Assembly (NCBI GenBank): GCA_910588745.1
Contig: CAJURK010000042.1
Coordinates: 1 to 29,616, forward strand
Direction of reading: 5' to 3'
Source of the DNA: an uncultured Dorea sp.
Lineage (GTDB): Bacteria; Bacillota; Clostridia; Lachnospirales; Lachnospiraceae
Length of the DNA: 29,616 nt
Under the pieces are notes generated by a model, which saw only the letters and a list, made by a program, of their open reading frames with translations, made no database searches and was not told the DNA's origin. Both the position numbers and the translations under genes were made by a program. Positions 7,878 through 15,448 of the stretch are shown piece after piece (the first letter of the stretch is position 1; each line of letters begins with the position of its first letter).

Positions 7878-8354
7878 ATGGCAAATGCATTAGGAGACGT
7901 CTATATCGCGCCGGAGCTGATCCTTATGGACATTGAGGCTAAGACAGACCAGGAGGCAATCGAAATTCTCGCAAAGCATTTATATGAGAAAGGCATTGTA
8001 AAAGAAAGCTATATCGAAGCCGTAAAGGAAAGAGAGAAGGTTTTCAGTACAGGTCTGAACTTTGAAGAGATGGGGATCGCCATCCCTCATACAGATTCCA
8101 TTCATGTAAATAAACAGGCAATTGCCGTAGGGATTCTTAAGAAGGATGTGAAATTCTGCCATATGGGCATGCCGGATGAACCGGTGGCATGCGAGATGAT
8201 GTTCATGATGGCGATTGAAAAGCCGGAGAGCCAGGTAGATTTCTTAGGCAAGATGATGGATATCTTCCAGACGGAAGGATATCTGAAGGGATTGAAATCC
8301 TGTAAGACGCCGGAAGAGCTGGCGCAGAAATTTGGAGACTCTTTTAAGGAGTAA
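7878..8354 (+). CDS. PTS sugar transporter subunit IIA, galactitol/fructose type (cluster 1)
   Basis: A 158-residue cytoplasmic EIIA that takes phosphate from phospho-HPr and passes it to EIIB. The phosphorylated residue is His71 in GIAIPHTDSIHV, the signature of the Gat/fructose/mannitol EIIA family. GGAGGTGA overlapping the regulator's stop codon is eight bases from the ATG, so translation is probably coupled to the regulator. It is paralogous to the EIIA at 14921-15388: both share the ESYIEAV-EREKVF segment and the IPHTDSIHV motif. A perfect 12-bp hairpin separates it from the EIIB gene. Confidence 0.93.
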   Translation: MANALGDVYIAPELILMDIEAKTDQEAIEILAKHLYEKGIVKESYIEAVKEREKVFSTGLNFEEMGIAIPHTDSIHVNKQAIAVGILKKDVKFCHMGMPDEPVACEMMFMMAIEKPESQVDFLGKMMDIFQTEGYLKGLKSCKTPEELAQKFGDSFKE

Positions 8355-8355
8355 T

Positions 8356-8396
8356 GCAACATTATATAAAGAAAGCTTAGGTTTTATATAATGTGC
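8356..8396 (+). repeat. 12-bp perfect hairpin between EIIA and EIIB of cluster 1
   Basis: ACATTATATAAA (8359-8370) pairs perfectly with TTTATATAATGT (8383-8394). Outer G-C pairs from 8356-8357 and 8395-8396 extend it past one bulged A. No T-run follows, so it is more likely a processing or stabilising element than a terminator. The sister cluster has no equivalent hairpin after its EIIA. Confidence 0.7.
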
Positions 8397-8431
8397 AGAT
8401 AAAAATCATTATTTTAAGGAGGTGTAAAGGA

Positions 8432-8716
8432 ATGAAGAGGATTTTGTTGGTATGTGGGTCAGGAATCTGTACTTCGACCGCGGTAAACCAGAAGGTGACA
8501 AAGGCTTTGGAGGACAGAGGACTTAAAGGTCAGTTTCAGATTACACAGGGGAAGGCTTCGGAGGTTGCTGAAAAGTCCAAACAGTTTGATATGGTAATAT
8601 CTACAACTGTACTTGGCGGAGAATGCCACTGTCCGTTGGTAATCGGTACGGCCTTCCTGCTGGGAAGAGGAACTGAGCCGATCGTGGATCAGATCGTAGA
8701 AATTCTGCAGAAGTAA
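8432..8716 (+). CDS. PTS sugar transporter subunit IIB, galactitol type (cluster 1)
   Basis: A 94-residue EIIB that carries phosphate on Cys8 in the loop VCGSGICTSTAV and transfers it to the sugar bound by EIIC. The length and P-loop match the GatB family. The open frame extends upstream to 8393, but AAGGAGGTG (8416-8424) sits seven bases before ATG 8432, and the protein then starts MKRILLVC as family members do. A downstream CHCPLVIGTAF segment is unusual in holding two further cysteines. The gene is followed after 66 bases by EIIC. Confidence 0.92.
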   Translation: MKRILLVCGSGICTSTAVNQKVTKALEDRGLKGQFQITQGKASEVAEKSKQFDMVISTTVLGGECHCPLVIGTAFLLGRGTEPIVDQIVEILQK

Positions 8717-8782
8717 CAGCAGGCTGGCTCATGATGAAAAAACGGTGGATTTACGCGACTGAAAAGGAAGGAGAATAAGGTT

Positions 8783-10144
8783 ATGAATTATTTCTTGGGT
8801 TTTTTCCAGTACATAAGTGACCTGGGTGCTACCGTAATGATGCCTATCATTATCTGCATCATGGGATGTATCTTAGGAGCTGGATTTGGCAAGTCTCTTC
8901 GCGCAGGCTTGACGGTAGGTATTGGTTTTATTGGTTTAAATCTTGTAACGGGTTTGATGGGCGATAACCTTGCGCCGGCTGTAACGCAGATGGCGGAACG
9001 TTTCGGATTAAGCTTGTCGGTAATTGACGTAGGCTGGCCGGCGGCTGCACAGATTGCGTTTGCTTCAACGGTTGGTACGATTATTATCCCGGTTTGTCTG
9101 GCAGTTAACATTGTCATGCTTCTGACAAATACAACGCAGACGGTAGACGTGGATATTTGGGATTACTGGCATTTTGCATTTACCGGAGCGCTGGTTGCGG
9201 TTGTAACCGGCAATCAGGTATACGGCGTCATCGCCGCAATTTTAAACATGGTGATTATTATGGTTCTTGGCGACTGGACCGCAAGCGGAGTTGAGGAAAC
9301 GCTGGGACTTCCGGGCGTATCCCTGCCGCATGGATTTACGACTGCTTATGCGCCGATTGCGATGCTGTTCAACTGGATTCTGGATAAGATTCCAGGCGTG
9401 AACAAGATTAGCTTTGACATTGAGAAGATGCAGAAGAGATTCGGCGTATTCGGCGAGCCGATTCTTGTTGGTACCGTACTCGGTATCGTAATCGGCGCGG
9501 TAGCCGGCTATGACATTCCGGCAATCCTGCAGCTTGGTATTAACCTTGGCGCGGTTCTGGTATTGATTCCGAAGATGGCCGCTCTTTTGATGGAAGGCTT
9601 GATTCCGGTATCCGACGCGGCTTCTGAGTTTATTGAGAAGAAATTCTCTAACCGCGGTAAGATTTACATCGGCCTTGACTCTGCGGTAGGCGTTGGACAC
9701 CCGATGACTCTTTCCGTAGCGTTGGTGCTGGTTCCGGTTACCGTATTTTTAGCAGTGCTGCTTCCAGGCAACCAGGTAATGCCGTTTGCCGACTTAGCGG
9801 TTATCCCATGGATGTTCGTGCTGATTACGCCGGTGGTTAAGGGAAATGGTTTCCGTGCGCTGATTATCGGTATTATCACGCTGGCAGCCGGCCTTTACAT
9901 TGCGACAGACTTGTCCCAGTGGATTACCCCGGCAGCAGAAGCCGCTGGATTTGATATGGGTTCTGCAACGGCAATCTCAAGTATCTGCGACGGCGCGAAC
10001 CCACTGACCTGGGCAGTTACAAGGCTGAACTGGATCAATCCGTTTGTGGGTATTGCGGTAGTAGGCGCAATCGCCCTTGGTTTGGCATTGATAAACAGAA
10101 AGAAGATTCTGAAAGAAGCTGCAGAGATGCATGCGGCAGGATAG
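8783..10144 (+). CDS. PTS sugar transporter subunit IIC, galactitol type (cluster 1)
   Basis: A 453-residue polytopic membrane permease of the Gat family, which binds and translocates the substrate while it is phosphorylated by EIIB. Hydrophobic helices span nearly the whole length. Family-typical stretches include QYISDLGATVMMPI at the N-terminus, LRAGLTVGIGFIGLN, a DVDIWDYWHFAF segment, and GLDSAVGVGHPMTLS in the second half. The gene AAGGAAGGAGAA site precedes ATG 8783. The paralogue at 15449 aligns from the first residue. Galactitol is only the family name here; pentitols, other hexitols or related sugars are equally possible. Confidence 0.93.
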   Translation: MNYFLGFFQYISDLGATVMMPIIICIMGCILGAGFGKSLRAGLTVGIGFIGLNLVTGLMGDNLAPAVTQMAERFGLSLSVIDVGWPAAAQIAFASTVGTIIIPVCLAVNIVMLLTNTTQTVDVDIWDYWHFAFTGALVAVVTGNQVYGVIAAILNMVIIMVLGDWTASGVEETLGLPGVSLPHGFTTAYAPIAMLFNWILDKIPGVNKISFDIEKMQKRFGVFGEPILVGTVLGIVIGAVAGYDIPAILQLGINLGAVLVLIPKMAALLMEGLIPVSDAASEFIEKKFSNRGKIYIGLDSAVGVGHPMTLSVALVLVPVTVFLAVLLPGNQVMPFADLAVIPWMFVLITPVVKGNGFRALIIGIITLAAGLYIATDLSQWITPAAEAAGFDMGSATAISSICDGANPLTWAVTRLNWINPFVGIAVVGAIALGLALINRKKILKEAAEMHAAG

Positions 10145-10163
10145 TAAGCGTTAAGGAGGCTGA

Positions 10164-10194
10164 CAGCTCTTTGGAAATATTGTGCAAAGGGCTG
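10164..10194 (+). repeat. Hairpin 1 downstream of EIIC (cluster 1)
   Basis: CAGCTCTTTG (10164-10173) pairs with CAAAGGGCTG (10185-10194) with one G-T wobble around an 11-base loop. No T-run follows. It is the first of two tandem hairpins in the 204-base gap before the membrane protein gene. Confidence 0.6.
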
Positions 10195-10222
10195 TGTACC
10201 GATAACAGAAATTACGATTGCG

Positions 10223-10253
10223 CAGGCATTCTTTTCCTGGAAAAGGATGCCTG
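10223..10253 (+). repeat. Hairpin 2 downstream of EIIC (cluster 1), 15-bp arms
   Basis: CAGGCATTCTTTTCC (10223-10237) and GGAAAAGGATGCCTG (10239-10253) form an almost continuous stem with one G-T wobble and a minimal loop. The lack of a T-run argues against a plain terminator. With hairpin 1 it could protect the upstream PTS mRNA or lower expression of the downstream genes. Confidence 0.65.
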
Positions 10254-10348
10254 TCAGATTAAACGCACCGGTAAAACGAGTCGGTAACGCATTTAAAAGG
10301 TGATTGGCAACAGAGATATGGAAGGGCGTTGTTGAAAGGAGATCAGGT

Positions 10349-10915
10349 TTGCGTACTTATGAATATGATTCCAATGTGTACTTTAGAAAAATAACAGTGA
10401 CAGCCTGCTTTTGCGTGTTTATTTTTGCATATGCTGTTTTTCAGCTTGTGACAGGGGAGAATCCCCTGCTCTGGATAGGAGCGTTAGTCGTTTCCGGATA
10501 TTTTGTGTGGGAAACGTTTATTTCCATTGCCAATCCGTCTAAGGTTGAAGTTGACGAGAAAGGAATTACTTTTTCGGCATACAGCAAGGCTCACCATTAC
10601 GAATGGTCAGAAATCCGCAAATTCCGGTGCAAACCCCTTGCATCCGGCACGAAGATGTTTGTGCGGATTAATGAGGCGGGGATTTTCCGGGGCCGTTACT
10701 GGGTGAACTGTTACTATTACAGCGAAGGAGAAAAGCTGTTTAAATTTTTATTTGATAAAGAGATTGAAGTGGATCCGCAGGGGTTGAAAGCGAAAGCCGT
10801 ACAGGGAAGCATTGAGGCAAAGAAATTAAAGAAACAGAAATATGACCGAAAAAGGCAGGCGAACGCGCAGAAGCAGCTTGCAAAGCAGATTCGGAAAAAC
10901 GCAGTGAAGAGATAG
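10349..10915 (+). CDS. Small membrane protein with PH-like domain and basic C-terminal tail
   Basis: I do not recognise a named family. From the preferred start the protein has 188 residues. Two hydrophobic segments (about residues 15-37 and 42-62) form a membrane hairpin. A beta-rich part (KVEVDEKGITF, then HHYEWSEIRKFRC) looks like a bacterial PH-type domain. The tail from about residue 155 is strongly basic and lysine-rich. The frame is open from TTG 10304, but AAAGGAG (10335-10341) lies exactly seven bases before TTG 10349, so that start is chosen; no ATG is available near either. The gene sits between EIIC and the class II aldolase, and its stop is 13 bases before the aldolase start, implying co-transcription. 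A membrane-associated role linked to the PTS cluster is only a contextual guess. Confidence 0.72.
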   Translation: MRTYEYDSNVYFRKITVTACFCVFIFAYAVFQLVTGENPLLWIGALVVSGYFVWETFISIANPSKVEVDEKGITFSAYSKAHHYEWSEIRKFRCKPLASGTKMFVRINEAGIFRGRYWVNCYYYSEGEKLFKFLFDKEIEVDPQGLKAKAVQGSIEAKKLKKQKYDRKRQANAQKQLAKQIRKNAVKR

Positions 10916-10928
10916 GGGAGGCAAAAGG

Positions 10929-11588
10929 ATGTTTGAGCAGGAAAAGATAGCTATGATTGAAGCAGGAAAGAAGATGGACCGCTATGGTCTGATCGCACTG
11001 TCCGGAGGAAACGTAACGCTTCGTATGCCTTCGGGAGAGATACTGGTGACGCCGTCAGGCATGATTTATGAAGATATGGTACCGGAAGATGTTCTGGTAA
11101 TGGATATAGAAGGAACGGTGATCGAGGGTGAGAGAAAACCTTCCGTGGATACGGTGGCGCTTCTCTACATTTTAAAGCATATGCCGGAGGTGAACGCGGT
11201 TATACACACGCATCAGCCTTATGCAACGGGAGTTGGGCTGATTACAGACGAGATTCCCTGTAATCTGACTACTCTTGCGAATGCGACAAGGGGAAGCGTA
11301 AAGGTATGTCCGTATTCGTCGGCCGCAAGCGAGCAGATGGGCGTCGAGGTGGTAGAAAACATCGGAGACAGGCTGGCGGTAATCTTAAAACATCACGGAG
11401 TGGTAAGCGTCGGCGACAGCTTAAAGCAGGCTCTTTGCGCGTGTGTGTATCTGGAAGAGGCGGCAAAGACCTATTCGGTTGCATACAGCATGAATAAAGA
11501 GGTGCCGGAGCTGAACACGGAGCAGGTAGCAAGGGCAGTGGAGATTTTCCGCCATTATGGACAGGGAACTCCGGCGTTGCCAAAATAG
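10929..11588 (+). CDS. Class II aldolase/epimerase family sugar-phosphate enzyme (FucA/AraD-like)
   Basis: A 219-residue zinc enzyme of the class II aldolase/adducin family. Members either cleave ketose-1-phosphates to dihydroxyacetone phosphate and an aldehyde (FucA) or epimerise L-ribulose-5-phosphate (AraD). Zinc ligands are His93 and His95 (HTHQPYA) and His155 or His156 (KHHGVV). The phosphate-binding pieces are SGGNVTLR and TPSGM. The position that is the catalytic Glu in FucA is Asp74 here (KPSVDT), like the Asp of AraD, so aldolase versus epimerase is undecided. It is the last gene of PTS cluster 1 and is followed by a terminator. From context it probably processes a ketose phosphate derived from a PTS-imported polyol. 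Confidence 0.83.
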   Translation: MFEQEKIAMIEAGKKMDRYGLIALSGGNVTLRMPSGEILVTPSGMIYEDMVPEDVLVMDIEGTVIEGERKPSVDTVALLYILKHMPEVNAVIHTHQPYATGVGLITDEIPCNLTTLANATRGSVKVCPYSSAASEQMGVEVVENIGDRLAVILKHHGVVSVGDSLKQALCACVYLEEAAKTYSVAYSMNKEVPELNTEQVARAVEIFRHYGQGTPALPK

Positions 11589-11609
11589 AAAGTATCATAT
11601 GGGTTTTAC

Positions 11610-11641
11610 AGGCAGATGCAAAGAAAGCATCTGTCTTTTTT
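11610..11641 (+). terminator. Rho-independent terminator of PTS cluster 1
   Basis: AGGCAGATGC (11610-11619) pairs with GCATCTGTCT (11627-11636) with one G-T wobble around a seven-base A-rich loop, followed by a T-run to 11641. It lies 21 bases after the aldolase stop and before the promoter of cluster 2. Confidence 0.9.
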
Positions 11642-11701
11642 CTTTGCCGAAATTTATGAAATAATACCATTTATTGCAGATTATGAGTAATCCTTGGCAC
11701 T

Positions 11702-11730
11702 TTTTGAGTATTCTATGACTGTATTATAAT
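11702..11730 (+). promoter_or_regulatory. Promoter of PTS cluster 2
   Basis: A perfect TATAAT (11725-11730) is preceded by a weak -35 TTTTGA (11702-11707) at a 17-base spacer. TTGGCAC plus a T-run just upstream (11694-11705) mirrors the TTTGGAC plus T-run before regulator 1. The poor -35 fits an activator-dependent promoter. Confidence 0.5.
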
Positions 11731-11752
11731 ATTTCATATAGAGGAGGAAACT

Positions 11753-13789
11753 ATGAACAGGAGGAGTAACAAAATACTGAGGGAGCTGGTTTTAGGAAAC
11801 CGGCAGAATGTTACGGAACTGGTAGAAAAATACAAGGTTCAGGAACGGACGATCCGGGCGGATATAAAAGAACTGAACGATGCGCTGGAGAAATACGAGC
11901 TGCCGGCCATTGTTATGGATTCGGACGGAGAATTGTCTGTGGGGACGGGAGATAAGCCGGACGTTTGCGCGTTTGAGAGATTTATATGCGAGCATACCTT
12001 TTATACTTATTATTTGTCGAAAAACGAGCGGGCGGCGGTTCTGGTTATGATCTTGCTGAACGCAAAAGGTTATATTACAGTCGAACAGCTTAAGGAGACC
12101 ATAGGAGTAAGCAGGACAACCCTGCTCCGGGGTCTGCCAGAAATTAAGAAATGGTTTGAAGAAAACAGAATGGAACTTATTTCCCAGGTGCATAAGGGAT
12201 ATATCGTCAATGTATCGGAGTTTGAGCTTCGGAAGGGAATTCTAAAGCTTCTGGAGGTAAACGCAGACGACAACGAATATGAAACGGGTTACTGTCTGGG
12301 CGCTTTCTGGAACCTGCTGCTCCATCAGATGGATAAGCTGAACGTATACAGTGATATGAAACAGATGATTATTCAGCAGGAAGAAGCGTTGCAGTCCTTT
12401 TTATCGGATTTCTCCTTTTTTGAAGCGGCAATCGAACTGACGCTGATTGTGAACCGAGCGGCGAATCATCAGTTCCTTCCTGATTATTATGAAAAGAACT
12501 GGGGAGAACTGAAAGAAAGTTCTAAGTATGTGTTCAGCAGCAACCTTTTTGCAAAGATAAAGAAAAGATACCAGATAGAGGTTCCATCGTCAGAGGTACT
12601 GTATTATACCGAATGCCTGAAGAGGAAGAGCTATTTAAAGGATAAAAATCATAAAGAGAATGCGCTGGATATCCGTCTTTTGATTGCGGAGACTCTATAT
12701 CATATTTCCAGTTGCTTTGGAATTGATTTCTATCTGGATTTTTCCCTGTATGATTTATTAATCGCGCATATGCGGTCGGCGGTGTACCGGCTGCAGACCG
12801 GAGAAGTTTTAAAGAATCCGCTGAAGGAATCGCTGCTAAAGGAATATCCGGAGATATTCCAGATTATCCGGGATAATATCCGCACGCTGGAAGAATATAT
12901 AGGCGGAGCGTTTTCAGAAGACGAGATGTCGTTTATGGTTCTTTACTTTGCTTCCGTACTTGAGAAAGAGAAGGCGGAAAGTTCAAAAAACAGCAAAGTC
13001 CGGGTGGCTCTCATCTGTGAGACCGGCCGGGGTACGGTTCAGTTTATGCTGGCAAAGCTCCATACGTTGGATGAAATGATTGATATTGTAAGCATTTCGT
13101 CGGTTCATAACAAAAAGGAGATTAGAAACAGCAAGGCTCAGATGATTATTTCTACGATTGCGTTGGATAATGAAGAACTGCCCTGTGTGGCGGTGCGTTC
13201 TGCAATGTTAAGCAGAAAAGACCTGGCGGACATCCAGAGGATGGCCTTTGAAATATCCGAAGGAGAATCGGCGGCAGAGCAGAGCGTGGAATTTGATATT
13301 GTAAATCCGGTGGACGCGGATATTCAGGGCGCGTTCTATGAACTGCTCTGCGAGGATCGGATTATGGTGGATTATCAGGCAAAAGACTGGGAGACGGCGG
13401 TTCGGCAGGCGGGAAGACTTCTCTATGACACCGGCGCGGTGGATGAGCAGTATATAGAAGCTATGGTGGATACGATTAAGGAACATGGCCCGTACATTGT
13501 AATCTGGCCGGGAACAGCCCTGCCTCATGCGGACAGAAAGGACGGGGTAAAGAAAGAGGCTGCTTCGCTGGTACGGCTGAAGCCTCCGGTAGAGTTCTAT
13601 CATGAAACCAACGACCCGGTGCGCTATGTGATTGGGATGAGTATCCAGAGTGCGGAGAGTATCAACCAGGCGCTGTATGACGTGATGATTATTTTTGGAA
13701 ATGAAAAGACCAAACAGATGCTGGATCAGGCGCCTGATAAACGGTCCCTTCTAGACGCGATTAATCGTTTGAAGACTGTAAAAAGATAG
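11753..13789 (+). CDS. PRD-containing PTS-responsive transcriptional regulator (MtlR/BglG type), regulator 2
   Basis: A 678-residue paralogue of the protein at 5813-7870, with the same domain order: two HTH regions, two PRDs, EIIB-like and EIIA-like. Key residues fall at identical positions: PRD2 His339, Tyr398 in place of the second PRD histidine, EIIB-like Cys422 (CETGRG) and EIIA-like His592 (ALPHAD). Both proteins start MNRRSNKILREL. The extended GAGGAGGAAACT site precedes ATG 11753. It heads cluster 2 and is followed after 33 bases by the zinc dehydrogenase. It probably activates cluster 2. Because the DNA-binding helices are so alike, cross-regulation of both clusters is possible. Confidence 0.9.
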   Translation: MNRRSNKILRELVLGNRQNVTELVEKYKVQERTIRADIKELNDALEKYELPAIVMDSDGELSVGTGDKPDVCAFERFICEHTFYTYYLSKNERAAVLVMILLNAKGYITVEQLKETIGVSRTTLLRGLPEIKKWFEENRMELISQVHKGYIVNVSEFELRKGILKLLEVNADDNEYETGYCLGAFWNLLLHQMDKLNVYSDMKQMIIQQEEALQSFLSDFSFFEAAIELTLIVNRAANHQFLPDYYEKNWGELKESSKYVFSSNLFAKIKKRYQIEVPSSEVLYYTECLKRKSYLKDKNHKENALDIRLLIAETLYHISSCFGIDFYLDFSLYDLLIAHMRSAVYRLQTGEVLKNPLKESLLKEYPEIFQIIRDNIRTLEEYIGGAFSEDEMSFMVLYFASVLEKEKAESSKNSKVRVALICETGRGTVQFMLAKLHTLDEMIDIVSISSVHNKKEIRNSKAQMIISTIALDNEELPCVAVRSAMLSRKDLADIQRMAFEISEGESAAEQSVEFDIVNPVDADIQGAFYELLCEDRIMVDYQAKDWETAVRQAGRLLYDTGAVDEQYIEAMVDTIKEHGPYIVIWPGTALPHADRKDGVKKEAASLVRLKPPVEFYHETNDPVRYVIGMSIQSAESINQALYDVMIIFGNEKTKQMLDQAPDKRSLLDAINRLKTVKR

Positions 13790-13822
13790 AGCGGGCGTCC
13801 AGCTTAGGTAAAGGAGGAAAGT

Positions 13823-14863
13823 ATGAAAGCGTTAGTAAAGTATGAAAAAGGGCCGGGCAATCTGGAAATCCGAGAAGTAAAAGAACCGGAAGTATCCGGA
13901 GATTTGGTAAAGATCCGGGTGGCCTATGCAGGTATCTGCGGTTCGGATCTGCACACTTGGGCCGGCAATTATGCAGGGAATAAGCCGCCGGTTACGCTGG
14001 GACATGAGTTTTCCGGGATTGTGGCAGAGACAGGCCCTGAGGTAAAGCGCATAAAAGTAGGGGATTTGGTTACCAGTGAGACAACATTTGAAACCTGCGG
14101 AAGATGCGTTCACTGCAAAAATGAAGAGTATAATCTATGTTCCAAAAGGCAGGGATTGGGAACCCAGGCAGACGGCGGCTTTGCTGAATATGTAGTAAAT
14201 CATGAGGCCAGGGTGCATGTGCTGCCGGAAGGAGTGACGCTTTTACAGGCGTCTCTTACAGAGCCTTTGGCGTGCGCCGTCCATGGCGCTATGGAAACGT
14301 CCCGGGTGAAGGAAGGAGAGACGGTTCTGATTTTTGGGCCGGGAGCCATGGGTCTGTTGACCGGAATGGTCTGCAAGTCCCAGGGAGCAAAAGTGGTTAT
14401 TGCAGGACTTACGAAGGATGAAAACCGATTTGCGGTTGCTAGAGAGCTTGGGTTTGACCGGATTGTGGATCAGATGAAAGAGAACTTAGATGAGATTATG
14501 AGCGAAATGACGGAGGGGGCGGGACCCGACAAGGTATACGAATGTTCCGGCGCCATACCCGCTTTAAACCGTGCTTTTGAACTGGTAAGAAAGAAAGGGG
14601 AAGTCATTCAGATTGGTTTATTTCCCAAAGATTATAATGAAGTGAACGTGGGAATTTTCTTCCCGAAGGAGATTCACTATATGGGAACCAGGACACAGAA
14701 GCCCAGCGCGTGGGTTACGTCGCTGAAGCTTATGGAAGAGGGATTGGTTTCCCCGGAAAAGATTGTGACGATGATTACAGAACTTGATCGCTGGGAAGAA
14801 GGATTTGTGCGAAGCAGGAACGCGGAAGAAGTAAAAGTAGTCATACAAGTATCCGGCGCGTAG
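13823..14863 (+). CDS. Zinc-dependent medium-chain alcohol/polyol(-phosphate) dehydrogenase
   Basis: A 346-residue MDR-family dehydrogenase of the sorbitol/threonine/galactitol-1-phosphate dehydrogenase group, expected to oxidise a polyol or polyol phosphate to a ketose form with NAD(P). Catalytic zinc residues are Cys39 (GICGSD), His61 and Glu62 (LGHEF). The structural zinc lobe is Cys92, Cys95, Cys98 and Cys106 (CGRCVHC...C). The nucleotide-binding motif is GPGAMG. GTAAAGGAGGAAAGT precedes ATG 13823. The position between regulator 2 and EIIA places it in a PTS operon, so a phosphorylated polyol is the likely substrate, as for GatD. The precise sugar is not determinable from sequence. Confidence 0.88.
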   Translation: MKALVKYEKGPGNLEIREVKEPEVSGDLVKIRVAYAGICGSDLHTWAGNYAGNKPPVTLGHEFSGIVAETGPEVKRIKVGDLVTSETTFETCGRCVHCKNEEYNLCSKRQGLGTQADGGFAEYVVNHEARVHVLPEGVTLLQASLTEPLACAVHGAMETSRVKEGETVLIFGPGAMGLLTGMVCKSQGAKVVIAGLTKDENRFAVARELGFDRIVDQMKENLDEIMSEMTEGAGPDKVYECSGAIPALNRAFELVRKKGEVIQIGLFPKDYNEVNVGIFFPKEIHYMGTRTQKPSAWVTSLKLMEEGLVSPEKIVTMITELDRWEEGFVRSRNAEEVKVVIQVSGA

Positions 14864-14920
14864 GAAGGAACGGAACCGTTTCCTATGAATGAAAAAGCAG
14901 AGAGAAAAAGGAGAGTTAAC

Positions 14921-15388
14921 ATGCAGATATTGAAAGAGGATCTTGAGAAAGGATATCTGGTTGCAAAGGTTGATACGAAGGATAAATTTGAGACGCTGGA
15001 AGCCATGGGAAAACTTATGGTGGAGAAGGGATTTGTAAAAGAGTCTTACATAGAAGCTGTACAGGAACGGGAGAAAGTATTTCCTACCGGACTGCCGATG
15101 GAAGCGCTTGGCGTAGCGATTCCTCATACGGACAGTATTCATGTGAATAAAAAGGCAGTCATGTGCGGAATCCTAGAGAGTCCGGTTGAATTTGTGGTGA
15201 TGGGAGACGACGAGGCGCGGGTGCAGGTGGAAGTAATCTTTATGCTTGCTATTGTGAAGCCGGACGACCAGATTGCCATGCTGGCTCAGCTTGTGGAGAC
15301 CTGCCAGAACGTATCCGTCTTACAGACTGTCAAGGAGGCGGCGGATATGGACGCTATTAAGAAGATTATGGACGGACTGATGGCATAG
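14921..15388 (+). CDS. PTS sugar transporter subunit IIA, galactitol/fructose type (cluster 2)
   Basis: A 155-residue EIIA with the phosphorylation site His69 in GVAIPHTDSIHV. The frame is open from ATG 14885, but AAGGAG (14908-14913) lies seven bases before ATG 14921. Starting there gives the same N-terminal length as the family, whereas the upstream start adds a basic 12-residue extension without a good ribosome binding site. It is the paralogue of the cluster 1 EIIA (7878-8354). EIIC follows after a 60-base gap without the hairpin seen in cluster 1. Confidence 0.92.
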   Translation: MQILKEDLEKGYLVAKVDTKDKFETLEAMGKLMVEKGFVKESYIEAVQEREKVFPTGLPMEALGVAIPHTDSIHVNKKAVMCGILESPVEFVVMGDDEARVQVEVIFMLAIVKPDDQIAMLAQLVETCQNVSVLQTVKEAADMDAIKKIMDGLMA

Positions 15389-15448
15389 TCTGTCTGTGAT
15401 TGATATACAACTTTTTAACTACATTTAGAGAAAGAGAGGATGAGAAAA

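Noticed and set aside
11694..11730. TTGGCAC before regulator 2 as a sigma-54 promoter (-24 element)
   Set aside because: No TTGC element at the required distance, and the regulator lacks the AAA+ domain of sigma-54 activators; a TATAAT box is present instead.
14865..14884. AAGGAACGG/CCGTTTCCT inverted repeat between the zinc dehydrogenase and EIIA as a terminator
   Set aside because: The loop is too small, the arms are imperfect and no T-run follows; the genes are probably co-transcribed.
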